From Thalassotalea euphylliae (GTDB taxonomy: Bacteria; Pseudomonadota; Gammaproteobacteria; Enterobacterales; Alteromonadaceae): a DNA stretch of 64,000 bases. Shown here one piece after another: positions 1 to 8,388 of the stretch. The position numbers and the translations under genes were made by a program. Location of the stretch: positions 1,178,001-1,242,000 of the forward strand of contig NZ_QUOU01000001.1 in assembly GCF_003390335.1 (NCBI RefSeq), read 5' to 3'. The first letter of the stretch is position 1; every line of letters starts with the position of its first letter. The notes beneath the pieces are model-generated. The model worked only from the letters and a program-made list of their open reading frames with translations, made no database searches and was not told the DNA's origin.

Positions 1-1
1 C

Positions 2-298
2 AAGGCGGATAGCCGATGGACAGGAGCCAAGGCGCAGAAAGATACGCTAGAGTTTGAACAGGGCAGCCTAGTCAAGAAAAACGAGCCTTTCCGCGTGTAT
101 AACACTATCAGTGACAGTGTTGGTGACTATATCAATTTCCTTTCTTCGGGCACGCGTTATCAAGACGCATTGTCAAAACCTGACAATGTGGAACACTTCC
201 TGCAAGGTCTACAAAAAGCCGGTTATGCGACGGATCCTAATTACGCAGACAAAATTTTAGGAACGTTAAAGTCGGTTACCAACTTTTTGAACCAATAG
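2..298 (+). CDS. flgJ: Flagellar rod assembly protein FlgJ, C-terminal part (cut by window start)
   Basis: The frame is open from base 2 and stops at 298, giving about 98 residues. It corresponds to the end of the C-terminal peptidoglycan hydrolase (glucosaminidase) domain of FlgJ, which opens the cell wall for the growing rod. The stretch reading ISDSVGDYINFL, followed by YADKILGTLKSV near the end, is typical of this domain. The gene sits directly before flgK and flgL, the usual order in polar-flagellum clusters. The N-terminal rod-capping half and the catalytic residues lie outside the window, so activity cannot be judged. A GTG at 95 is internal and is not the start. Confidence 0.85.
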   Translation, partial: KADSRWTGAKAQKDTLEFEQGSLVKKNEPFRVYNTISDSVGDYINFLSSGTRYQDALSKPDNVEHFLQGLQKAGYATDPNYADKILGTLKSVTNFLNQ

Positions 299-318
299 GC
301 TGTTATCGAGTGCTTTAC

Positions 319-333
319 CCTCGGTAACCGAGG
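319..333 (+). promoter_or_regulatory. Palindrome overlapping the flgK ribosome-binding site
   Basis: The 15 bases CCTCGGT-A-ACCGAGG form a 6-7 bp stem with a loop of 1-3 bases. The right arm contains most of the Shine-Dalgarno sequence of flgK (GAGGAG, 330-335, 8 bases before ATG 344). Folded RNA would hide the ribosome-binding site, so translational control of flgK is possible. This is an inference from base pairing alone. Confidence 0.4.
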
Positions 334-343
334 AGTGTAGAGC

Positions 344-2326
344 ATGTCTGTCAACTTGTACCAAACTGGCGTGAGCGGCTTACTATCAGCCCAGCAACAG
401 TTAGCTACAACCGGTCATAACATCGCTAATGTTAATACTGAAGGCTATAGTCGTCAGCGTGCAGAACAATCGCCAACGCTTGCGATTCAAAATGGTGGTA
501 ACTATATTGGCACAGGCACTTATGTCTCTGACATTGCGCGTCTGTACGACCAATTCGCTTACCGTGAACAAGTCGTCAACCAATCCAGTCTGGGTGCTGC
601 GAACGCTAGTAATGCCAGCTTAACTCAGTTAAACGGCCTTTTAGGCTCAGCTGGCGGTGCAATTACCACATCAATTCAGCAGTTTTATCAAGCGATGAAT
701 TCGATTGCTGATAATCCTTCAGATCCGGCACTGCGCAGTATCGCACTTAATCAAGCGAAAACACTGACGACTAATTTTAATAATTTAAACGACAGTTTTG
801 ATCGCATCGAAAGTGCGACCAATGGCGAGATTTCAGAAATCGCCAAGCAAATCTCAGAAATATCAACTGAGATTGCCAATATTAACGAACGAGTGCTGCA
901 CTCAAATTCACCGGGTCAACCCGGTCAACCTAATGATCTATTGGATGAACGTGATCGGCTGATTAATAAGTTAGCAGAGTTTACCAGTGTCAATACGGTG
1001 ACAGATGCGAACGGTGTGATGACCGTGATGATAGGCAGTGGTAATACGCTTGTCGCAGGTACTACCCCGTTGAGCTTACAAGTGATACCAGGAGACCCTG
1101 ACCCGCTGCAAACGCAAGTGGCGATTGCCAGTGCAAACACCACTATTCCACTAAAAGAAGACACACTGGGCGGCGCCTTGGCCGCAAAGATCAAATTTAG
1201 AGATGAAGACTTAGCGAAAGCGCGTAGTGAGATTAACCGCGTTGCCTTGGTACTTTCAGAAACGCTAAACGGCGCTCAGCGACAAGGGTTAGATTTAAAC
1301 CAAGGGCAAGGCGCGAACTTTTTCCGCGATGTTAATGACGCCACTAATCAAACCAGCCGTATTTTACCTTATGCTGGTAATTCAAGTGCGCCTGGGCTGC
1401 AATCAGGTATTGAAATTACCGACGTGACTCAATTACCTGCAAACGACTTTGATTTAGTTTTTGACGGTACTAACTATCAGTTAACGAATCTTGCCGATGG
1501 CACAACGACCAACTTAGGCGCGCCGGGATCGGGTACTTACACTACTGCTTTTGGCTTTAACTTTGTTGAAAATTCAGGTGCACCGGCAGCTGGCGATCGG
1601 TTCACGATTCGCCCGACTGAAAATAGCGCTGCACTAATGCAAGTGGCGCTGACCGACGGCAAAGGCATTGCCGCCAGTAGCGCGGTAAGTATCAAAGCAT
1701 CTGACAACAATGTTAGTGCTGGCGCGGTTAATATTGTTGAAGTGTCAGATCCTGTGGCGGCTCGCGCTGCTGCACCAATGCGAATTGATGTACTAGAGAA
1801 TCCGCCAGGCTCAGGCACCTTTAATTACACCATTACTGATAATACCAACACAACGTCGGCACCAATCGCTTACACGCCACCATCACAACAGGTGCAATTA
1901 CCTCCTCCACCAGCGACCGCTGCGTTTACGATTGAAATAACAGGCACGCCATCAGGCCAGGCACCTAATGGGCCTGAGCAATTTACGATTTCAGATGCCT
2001 TTGGTGTCGGTAACGGTGAAAACGCTAAGTTTGTCGCTGATTCAAGAGATAAAGGCATTATTAACGGTGGGCGTGAAAGCTTCACCCAGAGCATTGGTAT
2101 CACAACAGCGCAAGTGGGTAGCCAAACTAAAGCGGCTGAATTGAGTGTAGAAACCTCACAAGCCCTGTTTACCCAAGCGTTTAATCGCAACCAAGAAACA
2201 TCAGGCGTTAACTTAGATGAAGAAGCTGCGAACCTGTTGCGCTTTCAACAAGCCTATCAGGCATCTTCACGTGTTGTTTCTGTGGCGAATACCATTTTTG
2301 ACACCTTGCTATCGGCAGTCGGTTAA
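344..2326 (+). CDS. flgK: Flagellar hook-associated protein FlgK (HAP1)
   Basis: FlgK forms the first junction ring between hook and filament and is exported by the flagellar type III system. The N-terminus has the rod/hook-family signature (NLYQTGVSGLLSAQQQL followed by HNIANVNTEGYSRQ), and the C-terminus (LRFQQAYQASSRVVSVANTI) is the matching D0 helix. At 660 aa it is longer than the 547 aa enterobacterial protein; the excess lies in the variable Gly/Pro/Thr-rich middle (about residues 320-580). The start ATG has a good GAGGAG ribosome-binding site. flgL follows after 17 bases, so the two are probably cotranscribed. Confidence 0.97.
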   Translation: MSVNLYQTGVSGLLSAQQQLATTGHNIANVNTEGYSRQRAEQSPTLAIQNGGNYIGTGTYVSDIARLYDQFAYREQVVNQSSLGAANASNASLTQLNGLLGSAGGAITTSIQQFYQAMNSIADNPSDPALRSIALNQAKTLTTNFNNLNDSFDRIESATNGEISEIAKQISEISTEIANINERVLHSNSPGQPGQPNDLLDERDRLINKLAEFTSVNTVTDANGVMTVMIGSGNTLVAGTTPLSLQVIPGDPDPLQTQVAIASANTTIPLKEDTLGGALAAKIKFRDEDLAKARSEINRVALVLSETLNGAQRQGLDLNQGQGANFFRDVNDATNQTSRILPYAGNSSAPGLQSGIEITDVTQLPANDFDLVFDGTNYQLTNLADGTTTNLGAPGSGTYTTAFGFNFVENSGAPAAGDRFTIRPTENSAALMQVALTDGKGIAASSAVSIKASDNNVSAGAVNIVEVSDPVAARAAAPMRIDVLENPPGSGTFNYTITDNTNTTSAPIAYTPPSQQVQLPPPPATAAFTIEITGTPSGQAPNGPEQFTISDAFGVGNGENAKFVADSRDKGIINGGRESFTQSIGITTAQVGSQTKAAELSVETSQALFTQAFNRNQETSGVNLDEEAANLLRFQQAYQASSRVVSVANTIFDTLLSAVG

Positions 2327-2343
2327 AGGCTAAGGAATAAATA

Positions 2344-3549
2344 ATGAGAGTTTCAACAGCACAGTTTTATTTTCAAAACAGTCAACAGATCAGCCAGCAG
2401 CAGTCAAAGGTCAATGAACAAACACAATACTTATCAAGTGGTAAGCGGGTTTTATCGGCAAAAGATGACGCGGTAAATTTTGGCACCTTGACTGGTTTAA
2501 AAGAAGAGCTGGCAAGTATTGAGCAGTACGAGCGAAATATTACGATTGCCGAAAATAGAAATAGCCTACAAGAAACGTCTTTCAAATCCGCGATCAGTGT
2601 GCTTGAAACACTGAAACAACGATTTATTCAGGCGAATAATGGTGTGCTAAGTGATGACGACTTAGCTTCAATCGCTCAAGTTGCCGACAACTCTTTCGAG
2701 CAGCTGTTAGATATTGCCAACAATAAAGATGATACTGGCGGCTTTATTTTTGCCGGATTTCAAACCAATCAACAACCTTTTGTTCGTCAACCAGGTAACA
2801 CAGTTGTGTACAACGGTGATAGTGGTACTCGTGATTTATCGATCGGTAGTAATGTTGATGTGACGCTGAACCAACCCGGTGACAAGGCATTTTTAGATGT
2901 CGAAAACCCGCAAGGTGACTTTTCCGCCAACTATCTGACGAATACGTCAGGTATTTCATTGCAATCGGCGGTTGTCGCCAATAGAGGTGCTTACAACACA
3001 ACGACAAATCCACCGGATTACACCTTTAATTTCTCATCGGCGACTGATCTTACCGTAACCGACAGCTTGGGCAATACGGTTTTTAATACGACTACTTATG
3101 CCGCAGGGCAAACCGTTGCCTTCAATGGTCTTGAAGTTCAAATAAGCGGCAATCCATTGCCGGGCGACAGTTTTGAGCTGCAGCCCGACGAAGATGTGAG
3201 CGTTTTTGAGACAATCGGTGCGGCGTTGGACTGGATAAATCAGGGCACAAGCCCCGCGAACCCCACTCAGCAATCGGTCGATCACGCCGAAATCTTGTCG
3301 CGAATTGACGCGTCAATTAATCATCTATTGGCACGCCAAGCGGAAGCTGGTGTTAACAGGCAACTTATTGATAGTCAAAAGAATATCCATGCCGACAATG
3401 AGTTAATTATAGAAGGAAGCCGGTCGGGCATTGAAGATTTGGACTTTGCCAAAGCAGTTAGCGACTTTCAACAGTCACAGACCGCGCTACAAGCGGCTCA
3501 GCAGACATTTGTTCAGGTCAGAGAGCTTAGTTTGTTTAACTTTATTTAA
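2344..3549 (+). CDS. flgL: Flagellar hook-associated protein FlgL (HAP3)
   Basis: FlgL forms the second hook-filament junction ring. At 401 aa it has the flagellin-like N-terminal helix (RVSTAQFYFQNSQQI, SSGKRVLSAKDDAV) and C-terminal helix (DLDFAKAVSDFQQSQTALQA). The central part has the expected KDDTGGFIFAGFQTNQQPF motif of FlgL proteins. AAGGAATAA lies just before the ATG. It follows flgK closely and precedes the flagellin genes. The assignment is secure by family features and position. Confidence 0.96.
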   Translation: MRVSTAQFYFQNSQQISQQQSKVNEQTQYLSSGKRVLSAKDDAVNFGTLTGLKEELASIEQYERNITIAENRNSLQETSFKSAISVLETLKQRFIQANNGVLSDDDLASIAQVADNSFEQLLDIANNKDDTGGFIFAGFQTNQQPFVRQPGNTVVYNGDSGTRDLSIGSNVDVTLNQPGDKAFLDVENPQGDFSANYLTNTSGISLQSAVVANRGAYNTTTNPPDYTFNFSSATDLTVTDSLGNTVFNTTTYAAGQTVAFNGLEVQISGNPLPGDSFELQPDEDVSVFETIGAALDWINQGTSPANPTQQSVDHAEILSRIDASINHLLARQAEAGVNRQLIDSQKNIHADNELIIEGSRSGIEDLDFAKAVSDFQQSQTALQAAQQTFVQVRELSLFNFI

Positions 3550-3583
3550 TTTTTAAAGATTTTTATGTCGCCAAATGAAATTT

Positions 3584-3599
3584 TGGCACGACATATGCT
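3584..3599 (+). promoter_or_regulatory. Sigma-54 promoter of the first flagellin gene
   Basis: TGGCACGACATATGCT carries GG (3585-3586) and GC (3597-3598) separated by exactly 10 bases, the invariant -24/-12 spacing of RpoN promoters. The -24 half is a perfect TGGCACG. Transcription should start near 3610, leaving a leader of about 95 bases before ATG 3704. In Vibrio and relatives the major flagellin is under sigma-54 and FlrC, so the same control is inferred here. Confidence 0.8.
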
Positions 3600-3703
3600 T
3601 TTTACAAGTATCAGCACAATTTAGTGTCAAATTTTTTAAACCTGTGGTTCCATCAACCTGTTATCAGCAAGCGAACCGCAACCTATATTAGGAGATGATA
3701 ACA

Positions 3704-4519
3704 ATGGCTTTAGTTGTTAATAGTAATGTGTCCTCACTTAACGCTCAGCGTCAATTGCAGCGTTCGACAAATGATTTAGGAACCTCATATGAACGTTTGT
3801 CTTCGGGTAAGCGAATTAATAGTGCGAAAGATGATGCGGCAGGCTTACAAATTTCGAGTCGTTTGACCTCTCAAATTAATGGTTTGAATCAAGCTTCACG
3901 AAACGCAAATGACGCTATCTCGTTAGCGCAAACAGCAGAGGGGGCATTGGAAGAATATACCAATACGATACAGCGTATGCGTACCCTAGCTGTGCAAGCT
4001 TCTAATGGTTCTAACTCAAGTGCCGACCGAATTGCATTAGATACTGAATATACGGCACTAGAGGCAGAGCTAACGCGAATTTCAGAAGATGCAGAGTTTG
4101 GTGGCGTTAAGCTGTTAGACGCAAGTTATGCAGAAACGTTCCAAGTCGGCGCGAATGCTGGTCAAGTTATCTCAGTAAGTATTACTGTCGACTTTGATAG
4201 CGCCCAGATTGGTGCAGCAGGAAGCTTGTTAACTTTTGATGGCGCACAAACTGCAATTGATAATTTAGACAGTGTTTTGGCGACTGTAAACTCTACGCGA
4301 GCTGATTTAGGTGCTGCGCAAAATCGTTTTAGCTCTGTTATTCGAAGTAATGACAACACTGCACAAAATGTTTCTGCATCTCGTTCACGGATTGAAGATA
4401 CCGACTATGCGGCTGAATCAGCTGCACTAGCGCGCAGTAATGTGTTGCAGCAAGCGTCAAGTACAATTCTCTCGCAAGCAAACCAGCAACCACAAATTGC
4501 GTTAAGTTTACTTCAGTAG
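3704..4519 (+). CDS. fliC: Flagellin, sigma-54-controlled copy
   Basis: Filament subunit of 271 aa. It has only the conserved D0/D1 helices: N-terminal ALVVNSNVSSLNAQRQL, SSGKRINSAKDDAAGLQI, and C-terminal RSRIEDTDYAAESA to QANQQPQIALSLLQ. The surface D2/D3 domains of enteric flagellins are absent, as in short Shewanella-type flagellins. The start at 3704 was chosen because AGGAG (3690-3694) sits 9 bases upstream; an in-frame ATG at 3695 would overlap that site. The second flagellin is largely identical in protein sequence. The large sugar-synthesis island downstream suggests this protein is glycosylated, most likely on Ser/Thr in the D1 region. Confidence 0.96.
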   Translation: MALVVNSNVSSLNAQRQLQRSTNDLGTSYERLSSGKRINSAKDDAAGLQISSRLTSQINGLNQASRNANDAISLAQTAEGALEEYTNTIQRMRTLAVQASNGSNSSADRIALDTEYTALEAELTRISEDAEFGGVKLLDASYAETFQVGANAGQVISVSITVDFDSAQIGAAGSLLTFDGAQTAIDNLDSVLATVNSTRADLGAAQNRFSSVIRSNDNTAQNVSASRSRIEDTDYAAESAALARSNVLQQASSTILSQANQQPQIALSLLQ

Positions 4520-4539
4520 TCATGATGTTTTACGTTACC

Positions 4540-4571
4540 AAAGGCCTCTTTATGAGGCCTTTCTTTTTGTT
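4540..4571 (+). terminator. Rho-independent terminator after the first flagellin
   Basis: A perfect 9 bp stem AAAGGCCTC / GAGGCCTTT with a 5-base loop (TTTAT) is followed by CTTTTTGTTT. It separates the sigma-54 flagellin transcript from the next gene. Confidence 0.9.
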
Positions 4572-4626
4572 TAAAAAGAAAGTTTTGGCTTTTTCAATAT
4601 TATTTCTAGTTTTTTAAAAAAAACAC

Positions 4627-4653
4627 TAAAGCTTTTTTTAGGGTAACCGATAA
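4627..4653 (+). promoter_or_regulatory. Sigma-28 (FliA) promoter of the second flagellin gene
   Basis: TAAA at 4627-4630, a 15-base spacer, then ACCGATAA at 4646-4653. This matches the FliA consensus TAAA-N15-GCCGATAA in all but one base. The leader to ATG 4735 is about 75 bases. It implies late, FlgM-gated expression. Confidence 0.85.
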
Positions 4654-4734
4654 AGATTCCAAGAGGGGATCATGCTTAATGATTGAACCTCGTCAATTAA
4701 CTCATTTATAGGGGTTTCCCCGGAGGCAAATATT

Positions 4735-5547
4735 ATGGCTTTATCAGTAAATAGTAATATTCAATCATTAAACTCACAACGTCAGTTGTCTCGTTCAACG
4801 GCCGATTTAGGTACTAGTTTCGAGCGCTTATCATCAGGTAAACGTATTAACAGTGCTCGTGATGATGCGGCTGGTCTTCAAATTTCAAGTCGATTAACTT
4901 CGCAAATTAATGGTCTAAATCAGGCTTCTCGTAACGCTAACGATGCTATCTCGCTAGCTCAAACGGCAGAAGGTGCGTTAGAAGAGTATACAAATACAAT
5001 ACAGCGTATGCGTACACTCGCTGTTCAAGCTTCAAACGGTTCAAACTCAAGCGCTGATAGAACAGCACTAGATACAGAATACACAGAATTAGAGAATGAA
5101 TTGACCCGTATTTCTGAGCAGACAAGTTTTGGTGGCGTTGAATTGCTTGATGGCTCTTATGCTAATGAATTTCAAATCGGTGCTAATTCTGGGCAAACAA
5201 TTTCTGTTAGTATTACTGTAGATTTCGATAGTGCTCAAATTGGTGCTAGCGGAAGTCTTACAACCTTCGATGGCGCACAAACTGCTATTGATAATTTAGA
5301 TAGTGTTTTAGCAACAGTAAACACGGAACGTTCTAAGTTAGGTGCCGCTCAAAACCGTTTCAGTTCTGTCATTCGCAGTAATGACAACACAGCACAAAAC
5401 GTTTCTGCTTCACGTTCACGTATCGAAGATACCGATTATGCAGCAGAGTCAGCAAACTTAGCACGTAATAACGTACTTCAACAGGCAGCTAGTTCACTGT
5501 TAGCTCAAGCTAACCAGCAGCCGCAAATTGCACTATCATTATTATAA
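4735..5547 (+). CDS. Flagellin, sigma-28-controlled copy
   Basis: Second filament subunit, 270 aa, with the same D0/D1-only design as its neighbour. The stretches from SSGKRINSA through SNGSNSSADR and from the FDSAQIGA region to the C-terminus are nearly identical to the first flagellin, with differences concentrated at residues about 105-145 and near 200. Many codons for identical residues differ between the copies, so the duplication looks old and maintained by selection. CGGAGG lies about 10 bases before the ATG. It has its own FliA promoter and its own terminator, so it is monocistronic. Confidence 0.96.
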   Translation: MALSVNSNIQSLNSQRQLSRSTADLGTSFERLSSGKRINSARDDAAGLQISSRLTSQINGLNQASRNANDAISLAQTAEGALEEYTNTIQRMRTLAVQASNGSNSSADRTALDTEYTELENELTRISEQTSFGGVELLDGSYANEFQIGANSGQTISVSITVDFDSAQIGASGSLTTFDGAQTAIDNLDSVLATVNTERSKLGAAQNRFSSVIRSNDNTAQNVSASRSRIEDTDYAAESANLARNNVLQQAASSLLAQANQQPQIALSLL

Positions 5548-5574
5548 TAAGCCCAAGTATTTTGGCATAATGTT

Positions 5575-5607
5575 AGGGCTCTTCACTGTAAGAGCCCTTA
5601 TTTTTAT
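5575..5607 (+). terminator. Rho-independent terminator after the second flagellin
   Basis: A perfect 9 bp stem AGGGCTCTT / AAGAGCCCT with a 6-base loop, followed by TATTTTTAT. It ends 25 bases before flaG. Confidence 0.88.
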
Positions 5608-5631
5608 AGCCACTGATTAGTAGGAGGCGTT

Positions 5632-6099
5632 ATGGATTCTAATAGTATTGGTGCGATAAAACCAACTTTACCTGAACAAGTAACAGAGCTAGCAAGTGCT
5701 CGAGTTAGGCAGGCGCCCAATGAGCAGGTTATTGGTGAGGCACAATTAAGTGATGTGGGTGTTAGGCAAGTAGCTCAAGAACAAAGTGTGAGTAATGAAG
5801 AGGCAGTTAGCAGAGAGCAGGCTCTTGAACAACAGGGGCTAACAGAGGAGCAACAACAAGAAAGCCTTGAAAGTGCAATTGATGCAGTCGCTAGCTTTAT
5901 TGAGCCACAAATTCGCAATGTGAATTTTACTCAAGACGACAACTCAGGCCAGACAGTTATAAAGGTTTTTGATGCTCAAAGCCAAGAGTTAATTAAACAA
6001 TTTCCTTCGGATGAAATTTTAGAGCTGGCCGAAAGAATAAAAGGCTTACAAGACGAAATTGTAGATAAAACTGGCATATTAATTGATGATAAGGTCTAG
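5632..6099 (+). CDS. flaG: FlaG family protein
   Basis: FlaG-type protein of 155 aa. Such proteins sit between flagellin and fliD in polar clusters and are linked with filament length control; their biochemical role is not settled. The first 75 residues are Gln/Glu-rich and low in complexity. The conserved part is the C-terminal half (SFIEPQIRNVNFTQDD, TVIKVFDAQSQELIKQFPSD). TAGGAGG lies 8 bases upstream of the ATG. No promoter was recognised between the preceding terminator and this gene, so its transcription start is unclear. Confidence 0.88.
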   Translation: MDSNSIGAIKPTLPEQVTELASARVRQAPNEQVIGEAQLSDVGVRQVAQEQSVSNEEAVSREQALEQQGLTEEQQQESLESAIDAVASFIEPQIRNVNFTQDDNSGQTVIKVFDAQSQELIKQFPSDEILELAERIKGLQDEIVDKTGILIDDKV

Positions 6100-6196
6100 T
6101 CTATTCACTTAGACTAATTTTATTGCGACAATGTGGTTACTGTACTCTGCCAACATATAACTCTTGATGGCGTTTAAATTTAGTTAAGGGGGCATA

Positions 6197-7552
6197 ATGT
6201 CATTTACGAACTTAGGTATTGGCTCAGGTTTGCCTTTAAATGCGCTTGTTGAAGGGTTGTTAAATGCTGAAGCAATACCAACAGAGAATAGGTTAAATAC
6301 CCAAGAGCAAACGCTTGAGTTAGAACTTTCAGGCGTCGGTTCCTTTAAATCAGCACTTTCATCTTTTCAAACAACCGTTGATAAATTAGCAGCTGAAAAC
6401 GCTTTTAATAAGCAATCCATAACTGCCAGTAACGATAACATTAGCGTTACCAGTAATGGCTTTGCCAGTAATGGTGAGTTTGCCGTTAACGTTCAGCAAC
6501 TCGCGACAGGCACTCAATTAAAATCAAGTGCAATTGCTTCCTCATCAACCACACTTGGAGCCGGAACATTATCATTTAATGCAGGCAGTAATAATTTTAA
6601 TGTTGCCATCGATGCTTCAGATGATTTGAGTGCGATTCGCGATAAAATCAATGCCAATGCCGATAATTTTGGTGTCACTGCCAATATTATTAATGCTGAT
6701 TCTGGCACTTTCCTTATTCTAAATTCAACTGAAACTGGAACTGCCAATAGTTTGACAGTGACAAGTTCAGATCCTGGCCTTGCGGCAATCTCAACCAATA
6801 ACACGGTGGCACGAGCCGCGCAAGATGCCGTGATTACGATAGATGGGAATACGATAACCAATAGCACTAATGAATTTAAGAATATTATTGAAGACGTCAC
6901 AATTACTGCAAATAAGGTTACCGACACCGAAAACTCAATAATATCAATAGCGCAAGATACAGAAAACGGGCGCGAGCTTATAGATGAGTTCGTTAGTAGC
7001 TACAATGCGCTTGCAGATCAATTAACAGGTTTGGGAGCTCCTAGACTTGGGCGTTTAGCGTTTGACCCCAATGTTCGGCAGGTTAGACAGCAAATTAATG
7101 ACGTGCTATTAAATACTGTTTCTGAAAGTAATTTAGGTAACTTACAAAACCTTGGGATAGAGTTAAATGATGATGGTAAACTAGAGGTTTCTCGGTTTAG
7201 TTCAGAAAATATTCCAACCGGTGAACAGCGTTTAAGTAACGCATTGTCTAATAATTTGGAAGAAGTTGGTAAGCTTTTTGCTTCTAGTAAGGGTGTTGGT
7301 ACACGTATTTCATCAATTATTGACAATTATGTTGATTCTGATGGGATTCTGAGCCAACGAGAAACGTCCATAAATTCACAGTTGTCAGATTTGAGTGAGG
7401 AGCGAGCAGCATTTGCTGAACGATTAGCCGATTATGAAGCTCGTTTAATTGCGCAATTTACTGCATTAGACTCTGCTGTAGCAGGGTTTAATTCAACAAG
7501 AGATTTTGTGAGTAATGCTTTGCGAACGACATCTGGCGGCGGCGACAACTAG
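6197..7552 (+). CDS. fliD: Flagellar cap protein FliD (HAP2)
   Basis: FliD caps the filament tip and folds exported flagellin into place. The 451 aa protein has the N-terminal HAP2 region (GIGSGLPLNALVEGLLNAEAI), a Ser/Asn/Thr-rich middle, and the C-terminal FliD domain with FVSSYNALADQLTGL and a coiled-coil tail (QRETSINSQLSDLSEERAAF). AAGGGGG precedes the ATG. fliS and a FliT-like gene follow at short spacing, as expected for the cap and its export chaperones. Confidence 0.96.
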   Translation: MSFTNLGIGSGLPLNALVEGLLNAEAIPTENRLNTQEQTLELELSGVGSFKSALSSFQTTVDKLAAENAFNKQSITASNDNISVTSNGFASNGEFAVNVQQLATGTQLKSSAIASSSTTLGAGTLSFNAGSNNFNVAIDASDDLSAIRDKINANADNFGVTANIINADSGTFLILNSTETGTANSLTVTSSDPGLAAISTNNTVARAAQDAVITIDGNTITNSTNEFKNIIEDVTITANKVTDTENSIISIAQDTENGRELIDEFVSSYNALADQLTGLGAPRLGRLAFDPNVRQVRQQINDVLLNTVSESNLGNLQNLGIELNDDGKLEVSRFSSENIPTGEQRLSNALSNNLEEVGKLFASSKGVGTRISSIIDNYVDSDGILSQRETSINSQLSDLSEERAAFAERLADYEARLIAQFTALDSAVAGFNSTRDFVSNALRTTSGGGDN

Positions 7553-7595
7553 GCTAGAACTATGGGCTAGTTAGCTAAAAGTAAAGGTTATAATC

Positions 7596-8042
7596 ATGAG
7601 AAATAATTTAAGAGCTTACCAAAAAGTAAATAGAGATAGTGGATTGACTGCTGCAGATCCTCATACAGTTATCCTAATGCTTTACAACGGTTTACTGGAA
7701 AATATTTCAATTGGCAAAGGGGCTATAGAAAGAAAAGATTTTGCTTTAAAAGCGAGTTCACTATCTAAAGCTATTAACATTCTAAATTCTTTGATCGATT
7801 CCTTAGATAGGGAGTCTGAACCGGCAATTTCCGATAACTTTAGTACTTTATATGGGTATTGTGTCGAGCAAATTATGGCTGCAAGTACTTCGCTTGATAC
7901 AAAAGTCTTAGACCAAGTATCTGAGTTCCTTATCCCATTGCGTGATGCATGGCAAAACATTTCAGAGCAAGATAAGCAAGCTGGTTTTGCTAAATTAAAA
8001 GAGCGTGACTCTTCTCGTGCGAATTTGGGTGCAGGTAGCTAA
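7596..8042 (+). CDS. fliS: Flagellin export chaperone FliS
   Basis: FliS binds the flagellin C-terminus in the cytoplasm to prevent early polymerisation. The 148 aa protein contains the family core: DPHTVILMLYNGLLENISIGKGAI at the N-terminal side, then the helix with ALKASSLSKAINILNSLIDSL, and YGYCVEQIMAAS. Its length is normal with a slightly extended C-terminus. It lies between fliD and a FliT-like gene whose ATG begins one base after the fliS stop. Confidence 0.95.
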   Translation: MRNNLRAYQKVNRDSGLTAADPHTVILMLYNGLLENISIGKGAIERKDFALKASSLSKAINILNSLIDSLDRESEPAISDNFSTLYGYCVEQIMAASTSLDTKVLDQVSEFLIPLRDAWQNISEQDKQAGFAKLKERDSSRANLGAGS

Positions 8043-8043
8043 A

Positions 8044-8358
8044 ATGGAGGATAGAAGAGCTCGTAATGTTAAGCTCTTGACTCATCGCATTGCTGAATTT
8101 ATTGAAGCCTTTAATATCGAAGGTTGTAATTTACTGCTTGAACAACGGTTAGAGCTATTGGCTGATATTCAAAATGAAGTAGCAGCCAACCCAAAAGATG
8201 AAGCTCTAGCAGCAGAGTTTCATGATTTACTTATTTGGCTAGAGCAACAAGACGCGCAGCCACAAGATAAAGTAGTCGAGCTGAAAGCAAAATACCAGCT
8301 CAAGCTGTCCAAACAAAAGAAAGCAAATGTTGCGATAAAGCAATATACTTCGCTTTAG
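8044..8358 (+). CDS. Small FliT-like flagellar chaperone
   Basis: A 104 aa, mostly helical, charged protein directly behind fliS. Position and size match FliT-type export chaperones (and the small gene between fliD and fliS in vibrios), which usually bind FliD. Sequence similarity is weak by eye, so the function rests mainly on context. The start at 8044 is one base past the fliS stop. An in-frame GTG at 8005 would extend the protein into fliS and seems less likely. A run of nine T residues follows the stop (8360-8368). Confidence 0.6.
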   Translation: MEDRRARNVKLLTHRIAEFIEAFNIEGCNLLLEQRLELLADIQNEVAANPKDEALAAEFHDLLIWLEQQDAQPQDKVVELKAKYQLKLSKQKKANVAIKQYTSL

Positions 8359-8388
8359 CTTTTTTTTTATTTTCTATTAGGTTTCCTC

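Noticed and set aside
3554..3578. TAAA followed by a GCC-like element, possible sigma-28 promoter for the first flagellin
   Set aside because: The spacer is about 12 bases instead of 15 and the -10 element is poor; the sigma-54 site nearby is much stronger.
7541..7556. GG-N10-GC pattern at the end of fliD as a promoter for fliS
   Set aside because: It lies in a Gly-codon repeat of the coding sequence and the flanks do not match.
8360..8368. Run of nine T between the FliT-like gene and maf as a phase-variation tract
   Set aside because: Outside coding sequence and outside the likely ribosome-binding site spacing; no mechanism is evident.
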